From Pseudoxanthomonas sp. Root630 (GTDB lineage: Bacteria > Pseudomonadota > Gammaproteobacteria > Xanthomonadales > Xanthomonadaceae), in assembly GCF_001427585.1 (NCBI RefSeq), contig NZ_LMGY01000015.1:358684-422683 (forward strand): a DNA stretch of 64,000 nucleotides, written 5' to 3'. The translations under genes were made by a program, and so were the position numbers. The notes beneath the pieces are model-generated. The model did no database searches. It was not told the DNA's origin and saw nothing but the letters and a program-made list of their open reading frames with translations. The stretch's first letter is position 1. Each line of letters opens with the position of its first letter. Shown here in pieces: positions 52,872 through 62,856 of the stretch.

Positions 52872-54848
52872 TCAGCTCTTCGGCATCTGCGCGGTGGGGC
52901 AGGTGAACGCTTTCCGCTTGGCCTGCACGCGGCCCATCATCCGGTCGGTCACCGGCAGCGCATTGCCGTTGAGGCGCCAGTCGTAGAGCACGCTGAAGGC
53001 GAGCACGCGCGCCACGTACTCGCGCGTTTCCTTGTAGCTGATGGTCTCGATCCAGATGTCGGGGTCGAAGCCCGGTCGCTGCGACTGCCAGCGGGCGGTC
53101 GGCGCGGGGCCGGCGTTGTACGCGGCGATGGCGATATAGGGCACGCCGTACTTGTCCTCCATCTCGCGCAGGTAGGCGGTGCCGATCGCGATGTTGGTAT
53201 CCGAGTCGTACAGGCTGGATGCACCGGCATAGGGAATGCCCAGCCGCTGCGCCACGCCCGCGCCCGTCCCGGGCAACACCTGCATCAGGCCCATCGCGTT
53301 GGCGCCGGAGCGGGCCTTGGGATTGAAGATGCTCTCGGCGCGGATCTCGGCGGCGACCCAGGCCGGATCGATCGCATGCCTGGCCGCCTCGCGCCGGATG
53401 GTGTCGCCGTGGTGCAGCGGGAAGCGCAGTTCGTACAGCCGCTGCTCGTCGGGCCGGCTCTCGCCGCGCACGCTGCCCAGCGAGAACACCGCGCGGTCGA
53501 ACCAGCCGTTGTCGCGCGCCACTTCCACCGCGATGCGCCGCTGGGTGTCGTCGAAACGCGACAGCGCGTCGTTCCATTCCGCCGTCGCCCAGCCCGGTCG
53601 TTCCAGCTGCCACAGCGCCATCGCGCGCACGATGGCGGGGTCGCGCGCGACGGCCTGCTTGGCCGTTGCCGGATCGTTCGGAATCCACGCGCACAGCGCA
53701 TACGGCTGGTTGACGCGGTCCGCGGCGAGGAAGCCGTGGAAGGTGGGGCTGCCCGCCGTCTCGCGGAACAGGCGCTGCGCGGTGGCGCTGTCGCCGGTCT
53801 TCTCCGCCATGCGCGCCTCGAAGTAGCGCCAGCGCGAGTCCGAAAGCTGCGACGCCGGCATCTTCCGCAGTGCCGCCAGGGCGGCGGGCCAGTCGCCGCG
53901 CGACAGCGCCTCGCGCACACGCCATTCGTGGAGGCGTTCGTCGTACGCGGACTCGGGCACGTTGCCCAGGCGACGCGCGGAGTCGGGACCGTACGAGGCC
54001 ACCGTCCACAGCGCGATCTGGTACAGCACCTGGCCGCGCTCGGCTTCGCCCAGGCCCAGCGCATCCGCGTACTGCGGCAGCAGGCGCTCGGCCGTGTCGG
54101 GATCATTCTGTGCGAGCTTCGCCAGCCCGTACGCGGCCATCCGGCGGCTGCGGTCGGTCTTCGGCCAGGTGAGCGCGCGCGCGTGGACGGTATCGATGAA
54201 GGCGGCGTAGTCGTTGGCCAGCGCAGCTTCGTCGGCGGGCAGGCCGCGTGCGGCGCCGCGCATCACACCGGTCTGGCGCTCCGCAGCCGCGGCCTCGATC
54301 CGCTCCCACCTCAGCGCAGGCGGCAGTCCGCCCTGGCTGGCGAGCACGGTGAAGACGGGGTCGCAGCCATCGGGCAACGACTTCGCGCCCTTGCGCCACA
54401 CCGCCTGCGCCTGCTCGGTCCAGGACGCATCGGTGCGACCGGTGGCCTGGCGCGCCGCCAGCTGGGCGCACTGCAGCGCGAGGCTGTCGGTGGGTTTCCA
54501 TGCCGCGAGGAACGTGGGCCAGTCCTGGCGCCGCGCCAGTGCGGCCAACCAGAGCGATCGAAACTGCGAGGCCACGACCTGCCCGTCGTAGCGCCGCAGG
54601 AAGTCCTGTGCCTGCGTGGTGGTGATGGTGTCGGGATCGCGGCGCAACGCGGCGAACTCGATCCAGCCGTACAGCGGATGACGCACCAGGGCCGCCGACT
54701 GTGCGGGATCGAGCCTGCCGGCATCGGCGGCCTCCAGCGCGGCGGCCACCTGGAGCCGTTGTGGATCGGTCGCCTGCGCATGCGCGGGCGACGTGATGGC
54801 AGCGCCGAGGGCGGCAACGAGTACGATGAAATGGGGAATACGGACCAT
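52872..54848 (-). CDS. slt: Soluble lytic murein transglycosylase (Slt70 type)
   Basis: Cuts peptidoglycan glycan strands in the periplasm, leaving 1,6-anhydro-MurNAc ends. The 658-residue protein has a signal peptide ([25 protein letters not shown]), a long helical superhelix (about 30-470) and a C-terminal SLT domain: catalytic Glu505 in [36 protein letters not shown] and [11 protein letters not shown]. Shares a probable operon with cca. Divergent from the TauE/SafE gene by 62 bases. Confidence 0.94.
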   Translation of the reverse strand: MVRIPHFIVLVAALGAAITSPAHAQATDPQRLQVAAALEAADAGRLDPAQSAALVRHPLYGWIEFAALRRDPDTITTTQAQDFLRRYDGQVVASQFRSLWLAALARRQDWPTFLAAWKPTDSLALQCAQLAARQATGRTDASWTEQAQAVWRKGAKSLPDGCDPVFTVLASQGGLPPALRWERIEAAAAERQTGVMRGAARGLPADEAALANDYAAFIDTVHARALTWPKTDRSRRMAAYGLAKLAQNDPDTAERLLPQYADALGLGEAERGQVLYQIALWTVASYGPDSARRLGNVPESAYDERLHEWRVREALSRGDWPAALAALRKMPASQLSDSRWRYFEARMAEKTGDSATAQRLFRETAGSPTFHGFLAADRVNQPYALCAWIPNDPATAKQAVARDPAIVRAMALWQLERPGWATAEWNDALSRFDDTQRRIAVEVARDNGWFDRAVFSLGSVRGESRPDEQRLYELRFPLHHGDTIRREAARHAIDPAWVAAEIRAESIFNPKARSGANAMGLMQVLPGTGAGVAQRLGIPYAGASSLYDSDTNIAIGTAYLREMEDKYGVPYIAIAAYNAGPAPTARWQSQRPGFDPDIWIETISYKETREYVARVLAFSVLYDWRLNGNALPVTDRMMGRVQAKRKAFTCPTAQMPKS

Positions 54849-54910
54849 CCGGGGACTATACGGGCGCCGGCTGAACGTCCCTGTAGACAGACAAGGCGAG
54901 GAGTGGACGC

Positions 54911-55708
54911 GTGGACGGTGTGTGGATGTTTCCGTTGTTGGGTGTGCTGGCGGGCGTATTGGCCGGATTGCTGGGGATCGGTGGCGGCCTGGTGCTGGTC
55001 GGTGCGCTCGCGTGGATCCTGCCGTTGCATGGCGTGCCCAAGGAGGCGGCGATGCATGCCGCGCTGGCCAGTTCGCTGGCGAGCATCGTGCTGACCGCGG
55101 CCTCGTCCGCGTATGCGCACCATCGCCGCGGCAGCGTGCTGTGGCCGACGGTCGCGTGGATGGTGCCCGGGTTGTTGGTCGGTGGCTGGCTGGGCAGCGG
55201 CCTGGCCGTGTACCTCGACGACAACGTGTTGCGCTGGATCGTCGCGGGCTACTGCTTCATCGCCGGCGCGCAGATGGTGCTGGGCGGGCATGCGCATCCG
55301 GAAGGGCGTGGCGTACCCGCGCCGCGCGGGCCCTGGATGAGTGCGGCAGGATCGGTCGTGGGCGCGGTATCGGCCGTGGTCGGCATCGGCGGCGGCAGCA
55401 TGACGGTGCCGCTGCTGGTGTGGCGTGGCGTGCAGCCGGTGCGGGCCGTGGGCACGTCGAGCGCCTGCGGCGTGGCGATCGGAATCGCGAGTGCGGCGGG
55501 TTACGCGCTGCACGCGCCGCCGGGCGCGTTGCCCGCGCATGCGGTGGGGTACATCTATCTGCCTGCGGCCATCGGTGTGGCGATCGCCTCGGTGCTGGCG
55601 GCGCCCTGGGGCACGCGGCTCGCGCATCGCATCGGGGGCAAGGCACTGAAGCGCGTGTTTGCCGCCTTCATGATCGTCATGGGCATCGCGATCCTGGCCA
55701 GCGGTTGA
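54911..55708 (+). CDS. TauE/SafE family (sulfite/organosulfonate exporter-like) permease
   Basis: A 265-residue membrane protein with about eight helices in two repeats, each with the family glycine-rich motif: GLLGIGGGLVLVGAL and AVVGIGGGSMTVPLLVWRGV. The start is GTG 54911 (MDGVWMFPLLG); ATG 54926 is an alternative. Members export sulfite, sulfoacetate or other small anions; no sulfur gene is near, so the substrate is open. Confidence 0.87.
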   Translation: MDGVWMFPLLGVLAGVLAGLLGIGGGLVLVGALAWILPLHGVPKEAAMHAALASSLASIVLTAASSAYAHHRRGSVLWPTVAWMVPGLLVGGWLGSGLAVYLDDNVLRWIVAGYCFIAGAQMVLGGHAHPEGRGVPAPRGPWMSAAGSVVGAVSAVVGIGGGSMTVPLLVWRGVQPVRAVGTSSACGVAIGIASAAGYALHAPPGALPAHAVGYIYLPAAIGVAIASVLAAPWGTRLAHRIGGKALKRVFAAFMIVMGIAILASG

Positions 55709-55928
55709 GCAAGCAACGGGCCGACGTAGTTCCGTTTACTTGTTAATCATCGTGATAATCGTGTGTAGAAACTTCGGGTAATTGCATTTACTCGAGCAAA
55801 ATCAAGATTACCTTCTTCAAAACGGTGACTTTCTTCTGTTGTGAGCTTTTTAACGATTCTTTAAAACGTGAGATGAGTCGCTTTAGGCGTTTGGCCGTGC
55901 GGCTCAACCCCTTCCGGAGAGAGAATCC
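55709..55928. promoter_or_regulatory. AT-rich leader and promoter region of the second TonB receptor
   Basis: These 220 bases have no open frame I can support and are clearly richer in A/T than the surrounding DNA (runs such as TTTTTAACGATTCTTTAAAA). A GGAGAGAGAA ribosome site lies just before the receptor start. ATCA-TCG-TGAT (near 55746-55756) is a small palindrome. No convincing sigma-70 pair stands out. The region may hold a regulated promoter or a bound nucleoid protein. Confidence 0.5.
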
Positions 55929-58820
55929 ATGAAAGCGCGTCGCCAAAAACTGGCTTCGGCCATTCAACTTGCAGTGCTTTGTGCTTTTCCCGCGATGGCC
56001 GTGGCCCAGGAGGCCACCACCCTCGATACGGTCACCGTGACCGGCAGCCGCATCAAGCAGTCCAATGCCGTGACCGCGCAGCCGGTCTACGTGCTGGATC
56101 GCCAGAAGATCGAGCAGACCGGCGTGCAGAGCGTCGGCGAAATCCTCCAGCAGCTCACCGCGGGCGGCAAGGCGCTGAACGCGAAGTTCAACTCCTCGGG
56201 CAACTTCGGCTATCCCTCGGACGGCGGCGGCATCGGCGCCGGCTCTGCGCAGGTCGACCTGCGCCACCTGGGCTCGCAGCGCGTGCTGGTGCTGGTCGAC
56301 GGCATCCGCTGGGTCAACGAATCCTCCGCGTCGGGCGTCAGCGGCAGCGCCGACCTCAACACCATCCCGCTGGCCATCGTCGACCGTATCGAAGTGCTGG
56401 AAGACGGCGCGTCGGCCATCTACGGTTCGGACGCCATCGCCGGCGTGGTGAACATCATCACCCGCAAGAAGTTCGACGGTGCGGAAGTCCACACCTACTA
56501 CGGCGAGTACAGCCGCGGCGGCGAGACCACCGAGGCCTCGCTGACGCTGGGTGGCGGTGGCGAGCGCTTCAACGGCGTGTTCTCCGCGAGCTACTACGAG
56601 CAGAAGCGCATCAGCGCGGGCGACTGGGAGCAGTCCGCATGGCCGGAACCCGGCGCCGGCCTGGCGGCGGGCAGTTCGGCGATCCCGCAGGGCCGCTTCA
56701 CCTTCTGCGATCCGGCGCGTCCGGCGGGCAGCTACGGGTCCTGCTCGGCCAGTGAGGAGTTCTTCTACGACCTCGCGCTCAACACCGGCACCACCACGCC
56801 GGTCTGGAATCCGGCCGATCCCTCGACCGGCACGTACCACGACTTCACCGGTGCGGACCGCTTCAACTTCGCGCCGTACAACCTGCTGCTGACGCCGAGC
56901 AAGCGCAAGTCGATGTTCGGTTCGGTCAACTTCGACCTGACCGACAACGTGCGCCTGCACGCGAAGATGCTCTACAACAACCGCCAGTCGGCCAACCAGG
57001 CCGCGCCGGAACCGATCTTCGTCGGTCCGTACGCCGGTACCGGCGGCATCGCCGACACCATCATGATTTCGGCGGACAACCCGTACAACCCGTTCGGCAT
57101 CGACCTGATCCCGGGCCAGAACTTCGGCTGGATCACCAAGCGCCCGGTGGAAGTCGGCCCGCGCATCTTCAACCAGGACGTCGACACCACCTACTTCAAC
57201 ATCGGCCTCGATGGCCTGTTCAACATCGGCGACCGCAGCTTCAGCTGGGACGCCAACTACGTGCATGCCGAGAACAAGGCCGAGCAGGTGTTCCTCAACG
57301 GCTACAACATGGCCAACATCGCGCTGGCGCTGGGCGATCCGACGGTCTGCGCGGCGGTACCGGGCTGCGTGCCGCTGGACCTGTTCGGCGGCCAGGGCCG
57401 TCCGATGACGCAGCAGATGATCGACTGGATCCGCACGCGCCAGATCGACAGCAGCAAGCAGGTGCTGGACATCGCGTCGGCCAACCTGACCGGCGATCTG
57501 TTCGGCATCGGCGACCGTTCCGCGCAATTCGCGGCCGGCGTGGAGCATCGCCGCTACAAGGGCGAGTTCAATCCGGATCCGCTGCGGCAGACGGGCGAAT
57601 CGCAGGACTCGTTCGCCGCGCCGGTGTCGGCCGACTACGACGTCAACGAGGTCTATACCGAGTTCAACTTCCCGGTGCTGGCATCGCTGGACCTGAGCGC
57701 CGCGGTGCGCTTCTCGGATTACTCCACCTTCGGCAGCGAGACGACGGGCAAGCTGGGCTTCCGCTTCCAGCCGATCGAGGACCTGGTCTTCCGCGGCACG
57801 TATTCGCAGGGCTTCCGTGCGCCCAACCTGGGTGAGCTGTACGGCCTGACCCAGTTCGGCGCGACGCTGGTCGATCCATGCGGCCCGACCGGCTCGCCGG
57901 TGGTGAACACCGCCGACGGCATCTCGCCCGGCCTCGAGGCGGCGTGCGTGGCGCAGGGCGTGCCGAACAACTTCGAGCAGGCCAACACGCAGATCACCAC
58001 GTTCACCGGCGGCAATCCGGATCTCTCGCCCGAGAAGTCCGACAGCTACACGGTCGGCGTGGTGTACAGCCCGGGCTGGGCGGACGGCCTGTCGTGGTCG
58101 GACAAGCTGGATTTCGAGCTGAGCTACTACCACCACAAGATCGACGACGCGATCGCGCCGCGCGACATCCAGGCCCTGCTCAACGCCTGCCTCGCGGCCG
58201 GCGGTCAGGACGCGGCGCTCTGCTCGCCGTTCACCCGCGGCAGCAGCGGCAACCTCAACCCGCCCGAGAACTTCCTGGACAACCTGGCCACCATCGAGAC
58301 CGATGGCGTGGACGTGAAGGTCAACTGGACGAGCCCGGACTGGGGCTGGGGCGTGGTGAGCGCGGCGCTGCAGGCCACCACCGTCTTCAATTACGAAGCG
58401 GTCGACATCGACGGCAACCGTTCGCAGCGGCAGGTGGGCTGGGAAGTCTCCGACAGCGCGATCCCGCGTTGGCAGGGCAACCTGCAGCTGGGCTGGAAGC
58501 GCGGCAATTTCGACGCGACCTGGAACATGCGCTACATCAGCGCGGTCAAGGAAGACTGCGGCAACGCCGTCATCTCCGCCGTGCCCGGTTGCCTCAACGA
58601 CGAGGGCGTCAACACGCTGGGCTCCACGACGTACAACGACGTGCAGTTCGGCTGGAAGGATGCCTTCGCGCTGGCTGGCCTGAAGTTGTCGCTGGGCGCG
58701 AACAACGTGTTCGGCAAGGACCCGCCGGTGTGCGTGACCTGCTCGCTCAACGGCTACGACGCCGGTACGTACGACCTGCCAGGCGCTTTCTGGTACGTGA
58801 GCGCCGACTACCGCTTCTGA
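55929..58820 (+). CDS. TonB-dependent receptor, second in the window
   Basis: Outer-membrane receptor of 963 residues with a signal peptide ([27 protein letters not shown]). The TonB-box-like [15 protein letters not shown] is followed by the plug (about 40-180, [45 protein letters not shown]) and the barrel, which ends in Phe (WYVSADYRF). 'TVTVTGSRI' and '[21 protein letters not shown]' are typical of the large Xanthomonad/Caulobacter group of receptors. The barrel carries several Cys-containing loops (about 270-280, 490, 720-745). Its ligand is unknown: no transport or catabolic gene is adjacent. Confidence 0.92.
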   Translation: MKARRQKLASAIQLAVLCAFPAMAVAQEATTLDTVTVTGSRIKQSNAVTAQPVYVLDRQKIEQTGVQSVGEILQQLTAGGKALNAKFNSSGNFGYPSDGGGIGAGSAQVDLRHLGSQRVLVLVDGIRWVNESSASGVSGSADLNTIPLAIVDRIEVLEDGASAIYGSDAIAGVVNIITRKKFDGAEVHTYYGEYSRGGETTEASLTLGGGGERFNGVFSASYYEQKRISAGDWEQSAWPEPGAGLAAGSSAIPQGRFTFCDPARPAGSYGSCSASEEFFYDLALNTGTTTPVWNPADPSTGTYHDFTGADRFNFAPYNLLLTPSKRKSMFGSVNFDLTDNVRLHAKMLYNNRQSANQAAPEPIFVGPYAGTGGIADTIMISADNPYNPFGIDLIPGQNFGWITKRPVEVGPRIFNQDVDTTYFNIGLDGLFNIGDRSFSWDANYVHAENKAEQVFLNGYNMANIALALGDPTVCAAVPGCVPLDLFGGQGRPMTQQMIDWIRTRQIDSSKQVLDIASANLTGDLFGIGDRSAQFAAGVEHRRYKGEFNPDPLRQTGESQDSFAAPVSADYDVNEVYTEFNFPVLASLDLSAAVRFSDYSTFGSETTGKLGFRFQPIEDLVFRGTYSQGFRAPNLGELYGLTQFGATLVDPCGPTGSPVVNTADGISPGLEAACVAQGVPNNFEQANTQITTFTGGNPDLSPEKSDSYTVGVVYSPGWADGLSWSDKLDFELSYYHHKIDDAIAPRDIQALLNACLAAGGQDAALCSPFTRGSSGNLNPPENFLDNLATIETDGVDVKVNWTSPDWGWGVVSAALQATTVFNYEAVDIDGNRSQRQVGWEVSDSAIPRWQGNLQLGWKRGNFDATWNMRYISAVKEDCGNAVISAVPGCLNDEGVNTLGSTTYNDVQFGWKDAFALAGLKLSLGANNVFGKDPPVCVTCSLNGYDAGTYDLPGAFWYVSADYRF

Positions 58821-58844
58821 CGGACCGCGGTGGATGAAAACGGG

Positions 58845-58868
58845 AAAGCCGGCCGCAGGGCCGGCTTT
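58845..58868 (+). terminator. Hairpin terminator after the second TonB receptor
   Basis: A 10-bp stem AAAGCCGGCC/GGCCGGCTTT with loop GCAG, 24 bases after the stop. The T-tract is short (TTTCT), so efficiency is uncertain. Confidence 0.75.
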
Positions 58869-58992
58869 CTCCGTTGCGGCATCGCGACCGCATCTGCCGC
58901 CGTCGCCCGGCCCGGGCCGGGCGTTGCCCGCATGACAGGGGCGCCGGCAGGAGTACGATGCGTCAGCGAGGGGAGGGAAGGAAGCGCATCGA

Positions 58993-60336
58993 ATGGAGGC
59001 GCCTGTCCACGGAAGCACCGGCTACTGGGCGGACGCGGCGGAACGCCGTCGTCGTCGCCGTGCCTTCAACCTGCTGATGGCGACCGGCCTGATCATGGCG
59101 ATGCTGGGCCTGGGCTGGGGCGTGTTCTTCGCCTTGCGCGGCGCTTGGGCCGTGGCCGCGGTGGAGCTGGCGATCGCCTTGCTGGGGGGTGTGGTCATCC
59201 TCATGGCGCGGCTGCGCCGGACGCGCGCGGCCGCGTGGGTCGCCTTCGCGGGAATGGCCGCGCTGCTGTGCTTCTTCTCGGCGTTCCTGGATGCATCGAC
59301 GACGACGATCCCGGGAACCAGCCATCTCTTCCTGCTCGTGCTGGCCCTCTGCGCGCACCATGTGTTTCGCGCGGAGCCGCCCGGGTTGCGCTACGGCGCG
59401 GTGTTCGCGTTGCTGCTGGCCTTCGCCGTGTTCGCCGCGACGCCGGTGGGTACGCCTGCGCCGTTCGCCATCAGCGACGATGTGCGCAGGATCGGCATCT
59501 GGGTGAACTTGGCGACGGTGGTCGCCAGTTTCCTGGTGGTGATGCGGCTCGCCGAGAGCGACATCGCCGAGCATCGGGCGCTGCATCGCGCGTTGCGCGA
59601 TGCGCTGTCGCAGCGGCGCTTCGAACTGTTCTACCAGCCTCAGGTCGATGGCGAGGGCCACATCGTGGGGGCGGAAGCGCTGCTGCGCTGGCGCGATGCG
59701 CGGCGCGGCATCCTGCGGCCGGGTGAATTCATGCAGGCGGCCGAGGAGACCGGCTTCATCCTGCCGCTGGGCCAATGGGTGCTGCAGGCGGCCTGCACGC
59801 AGTTGCGTGCGTGGCATGCGGACCCCGCAATGCGATCGCTACGGTTGTCGGTCAACATCAGTGCGTTGCAACTGCGCCAGCCGGATTTCGTGCAGCAGGT
59901 GAGCGATGCGATGGCGCGCGCCGGTATCGATGCGGGGCGACTGACGCTGGAGCTGACCGAAAGCGTGCTCGTCCACGACATGGAGGATGCGGCGGGCAAG
60001 ATGCGCGCGCTGCATGCGATGGGCGTGCGGCTGTCGTTGGACGATTTCGGCGCCGGACATTCGTCGCTCTCCTATCTGCGCGAACTCCCGTTCGCCGAGA
60101 TGAAGATCGACCGGACGTTCACGCGGGGCATCGTGCGGGATGCGCATGCCGCCAGCATCACCCGCAATCTCCTGCAACTCGGGCAGGACCTGGGTATCGA
60201 CGTGATCGCCGAGGGCATCGAGCAGCAGGACCAGTTCGGCCTGCTGGGGGAACAGGGTTGCCGCCTGTTCCAGGGCTACATGTTCGGTCGGCCGATGGAC
60301 GTGGATGCCTTCAACCGTCGCATGGGCGCCGCCTAG
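58993..60336 (+). CDS. Membrane-bound EAL-domain cyclic di-GMP phosphodiesterase
   Basis: A 447-residue protein with five or six N-terminal helices (about 25-185) and a C-terminal EAL domain (about 200-440), no GGDEF. The catalytic set looks intact: the EAL signature at 228-230 (EALLRW), NISALQLRQPDF, LELTES, the loop-6 DDFGAGHSSL, MKIDRTF and EGIEQQDQ. It should hydrolyse cyclic di-GMP to pGpG. With the cyclase at the other end of the window it is one of two such genes here, without linkage. Confidence 0.92.
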   Translation: MEAPVHGSTGYWADAAERRRRRRAFNLLMATGLIMAMLGLGWGVFFALRGAWAVAAVELAIALLGGVVILMARLRRTRAAAWVAFAGMAALLCFFSAFLDASTTTIPGTSHLFLLVLALCAHHVFRAEPPGLRYGAVFALLLAFAVFAATPVGTPAPFAISDDVRRIGIWVNLATVVASFLVVMRLAESDIAEHRALHRALRDALSQRRFELFYQPQVDGEGHIVGAEALLRWRDARRGILRPGEFMQAAEETGFILPLGQWVLQAACTQLRAWHADPAMRSLRLSVNISALQLRQPDFVQQVSDAMARAGIDAGRLTLELTESVLVHDMEDAAGKMRALHAMGVRLSLDDFGAGHSSLSYLRELPFAEMKIDRTFTRGIVRDAHAASITRNLLQLGQDLGIDVIAEGIEQQDQFGLLGEQGCRLFQGYMFGRPMDVDAFNRRMGAA

Positions 60337-60348
60337 CGCGGGGCCGGC

Positions 60349-61125
60349 TCAGCGCAGCGCGACGTCCGGCACGTCGATGTCCATCGCCAGCGCGAGATGG
60401 TCGGAATTCGCGGCAGGCATCGCGCGCGCGTTGTCCGCATGCAGCCCATCGCTGACCAGGATGTGGTCGATGGCGCGCTGCGGACGCCAACTGGGGAACG
60501 TAGGCACGCACACCGACGGCGGGCGCAGGCGGGTGCGCTTGTAGAGCAGTTCCATTTCCGGCGTGTCGGGCATGCAGTTGAAATCGCCCATCAGCACCGC
60601 ATGCGGATGGCCCGACAGCAGTTCCCCGATGAAGGCCAGTTGCGAGCGTCGCGAGTTGGCGCCGAGCGACAGGTGCGCGACGGCCACGGTGAGGCCTTCG
60701 TCGCCCTCGCCGAAACGCGCCATCAGCACGCCGCGGCCGCTGATGCGGCCGGGCAGGCTATGGTCGGTCACTTCCACCGGCTCCAGCTTGCTCAGCAGGC
60801 CGTTCGCACTGCCGGCCACGCGCGCCACGTTGCGGTTGGGCTGGTGGGTCCAGTAATCGAATCCGGCGCGCTCGGCCAGGTAGTGGGTCTGGTTGGTGAA
60901 GCCCGAGCGCAGGCTGCCGGGGTCCGCTTCCTGGAGGCCGACGATGTCGTGCTCGCCGGCCAGCTGCGCGATCAGATCCAGGCTGCCGCGCTTGTTGCCC
61001 GCCGGCAGCGCATGCGACCAGCTGCGGGTCACGTAGTCGCTGTAGCGGCGCGTGCTGGAGCCTGCCTGGATGTTGGCGCTCAGCAGGCGCAACCGTCGCG
61101 CGGCGGAGGTGGCGGATTCGGTCAT
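60349..61125 (-). CDS. Endonuclease/exonuclease/phosphatase (EEP) family protein
   Basis: A 258-residue protein with the EEP fold: RLLSANIQAGS at the start, IVGLQEADPGS (metal Glu), GDFNCMPDTPEM, AIDHILVS and NSDHLALAMDI (catalytic Asp-His). Such proteins cleave nucleic acids or phosphodiesters; no signal peptide is visible, so it is probably cytoplasmic. It follows the DsbA-like lipoprotein gene by 24 bases on the same strand. The exact substrate is unknown. Confidence 0.88.
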   Translation of the reverse strand: MTESATSAARRLRLLSANIQAGSSTRRYSDYVTRSWSHALPAGNKRGSLDLIAQLAGEHDIVGLQEADPGSLRSGFTNQTHYLAERAGFDYWTHQPNRNVARVAGSANGLLSKLEPVEVTDHSLPGRISGRGVLMARFGEGDEGLTVAVAHLSLGANSRRSQLAFIGELLSGHPHAVLMGDFNCMPDTPEMELLYKRTRLRPPSVCVPTFPSWRPQRAIDHILVSDGLHADNARAMPAANSDHLALAMDIDVPDVALR

Positions 61126-61149
61126 GGAAGTGGGGGGCTTCCGCCGGGT

Positions 61150-61977
61150 TCAGCGCTTGGCGCGTTCCATCGCGACCAGGTGGTCGGTGATGCGCAGCAC
61201 GTCGTCCCAGCTGCGGCCACCGGTCACGCGGTACTTGCCGTTGACGACCAGGGTCGGCGTGCTGGTCACGCCCCACTTCTGCGCCAGCTGCATGCCGCGG
61301 CCCATCTTGGCGTTGGTGCCGAAGCTGTTCATCAGTGCCACGAACTCCTGCGGGTTCGCGCCGTAACCCGCGTAGAACTTCGCGATCTCGGCCGGTTCGG
61401 CCGGCGGCTTGCCTTCGCCGGGCAGCGTGCGCTGCACGTGGATGGCTGCGAACACGGCGTCATGGGTCTTGTCGACCAGGCCCTTCGACTCGGCGGCGTA
61501 GTAAGCCTTGGCGTAGGGCTCCCACGCCTTGCCGAACGCGACCGGCACGTAGGTGATGCGCACGTCGGCCGGCTGCTTGGCCTTCCAGGCGGCCATGCGG
61601 GGCGCGAAGGCACCGCAGGCGGGGCAGACATAGCCGAAGACTTCGGCGACTTCGACCTTTCCGTTGAGCGGCGCATACGGCTGGGCGTTGGCGATCTCTT
61701 CGTAATCGGTGCCCGCGACTGGGGCCGGGCCCTGCGGCGGAACCACCGGGTTGGTGTTCGGCGCGGGGGCGGCAGCATCGGCGGCGGGCGGCGTGGCGGC
61801 CGGCGTGCCGGCGTCCGCCGGGGCGGGTGCGACGTCCGTGGCCGGCGCGGTTTCGGCGGCCGGCGCCGCGGGAGCCGCGGTGTCGCCGGTCGGCGAGGTG
61901 TCGGTGGAGGGCTTGGGTCCGCAGGCCGCCAGGATCGGCAACAGCAGGGACAGCATCAGGACGTGGCGGGATTTCAT
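61150..61977 (-). CDS. DsbA-like thiol-disulfide oxidoreductase lipoprotein
   Basis: A 275-residue lipoprotein from ATG 61977 (lipobox Leu-Ala-Ala-Cys19). Residues 25-88 are an Ala/Pro/Thr-rich tether; the thioredoxin-fold domain follows with the active site Cys118-Pro-Ala-Cys121 (YVCPACGAF), a DsbA helical insert and the cis-Pro loop TSTPTLVVNGKYRV. C-P-A-C differs from the C-V-H-C of the neighbouring DsbA, so its redox potential or partner may differ. The tether would let it reach substrates away from the membrane. The pair probably arose by duplication. Confidence 0.9.
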   Translation of the reverse strand: MKSRHVLMLSLLLPILAACGPKPSTDTSPTGDTAAPAAPAAETAPATDVAPAPADAGTPAATPPAADAAAPAPNTNPVVPPQGPAPVAGTDYEEIANAQPYAPLNGKVEVAEVFGYVCPACGAFAPRMAAWKAKQPADVRITYVPVAFGKAWEPYAKAYYAAESKGLVDKTHDAVFAAIHVQRTLPGEGKPPAEPAEIAKFYAGYGANPQEFVALMNSFGTNAKMGRGMQLAQKWGVTSTPTLVVNGKYRVTGGRSWDDVLRITDHLVAMERAKR

Positions 61978-62074
61978 CGCGCGGACTCCAACGTATCGGG
62001 GAAAAGGGGCTGCCACGAAGGGCGGGGACTTCACATTCTGCATGGGCCCCGGCGGGGCTGCCATGACGACGTCA

Positions 62075-62725
62075 TCACTTGCGGGTGCGCTCGCGTGCGA
62101 CCAGGCGGTCGACGATCTTCAGCATGTCGCTGTAGGTACGGCCACCGATGACGCGGTACTTGCCGTTGACGATCATGGTCGGCGTGCCTTCGATGCCGGC
62201 GGCCATCGCCCAGGTCCGCGCGTGCTCGAGCTGCCGGTCGACCTGCTCGCCGCGCAGCGCGGCGCTGAACTTGGCCCGGTCCACGCCGTAGGGGGCATAG
62301 AACGCGGCGATCTCGTCGGGAGAGACGTTCTGGATCGGCAGCGCGCCGGTCTTGTGCAGGGCGTCGAACACCGCCTGGTGGGTGCGCTCCTGCACGCCGA
62401 ACTGGCGGGCGGCGAAGAACGCACGGGCATACGGGATCCAGTAGCCGCCGAAGGCCGCCGGCACCGGGGTCAGGCGCACGTCCTTGCGCAGGGTCTTCTT
62501 CCAGGCCGCCAGCGTGGGTTCGAAGTGGGCGCAGTGGACGCAGGTGTAGCCGAACACCTCCACCACTTCGACCTTGCCGTTGAGCGGGGCGTAGGGCGTG
62601 CCGTTCTCGATCACCACATAGTCCTGGCCCTCGACCAGCGGCGGGGGCGACGGCGGCGCGGCCAATGCGACGGCGGGCACCAGGGCCAGCAGGGTGATCA
62701 GGACGGGCAGTAGACGGGACGCCAT
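62075..62725 (-). CDS. dsbA: Periplasmic thiol:disulfide interchange protein DsbA
   Basis: Introduces disulfide bonds into exported proteins. The 216-residue protein from ATG 62725 has a signal peptide (MASRLLPVLITLLALVPAVALA), active site Cys62-Val-His-Cys65 in FGYTCVHCAHFEP and cis-Pro loop EGTPTMIVNGKYRV. The upstream lipoprotein-type paralogue shares the start VEVFGY and the end NGKYRV. The EptA-type enzyme and cytochromes of this region are likely clients. A terminator separates it from cytochrome c4. Confidence 0.93.
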   Translation of the reverse strand: MASRLLPVLITLLALVPAVALAAPPSPPPLVEGQDYVVIENGTPYAPLNGKVEVVEVFGYTCVHCAHFEPTLAAWKKTLRKDVRLTPVPAAFGGYWIPYARAFFAARQFGVQERTHQAVFDALHKTGALPIQNVSPDEIAAFYAPYGVDRAKFSAALRGEQVDRQLEHARTWAMAAGIEGTPTMIVNGKYRVIGGRTYSDMLKIVDRLVARERTRK

Positions 62726-62769
62726 CGGGACTCTCCAGCTTCGTACTGGCCCCGGCACGCTGCGGGGCG

Positions 62770-62804
62770 CGGAAAAAGAAACGCCGGCCATGGTGGGGCC
62801 GGCG
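62770..62804 (-). terminator. Terminator between cytochrome c4 and dsbA
   Basis: On the minus strand CGCCGGCC/GGCCGGCG (8 bp) with a seven-base loop is followed by TTTCTTTTT. It ends the cytochrome c4 transcript 50 bases after its stop. Confidence 0.83.
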
Positions 62805-62856
62805 CGATGAACAGGAGCTTGCACTTCCGGCCGCGGCAGGCGGCGGAAGTCGGGGA

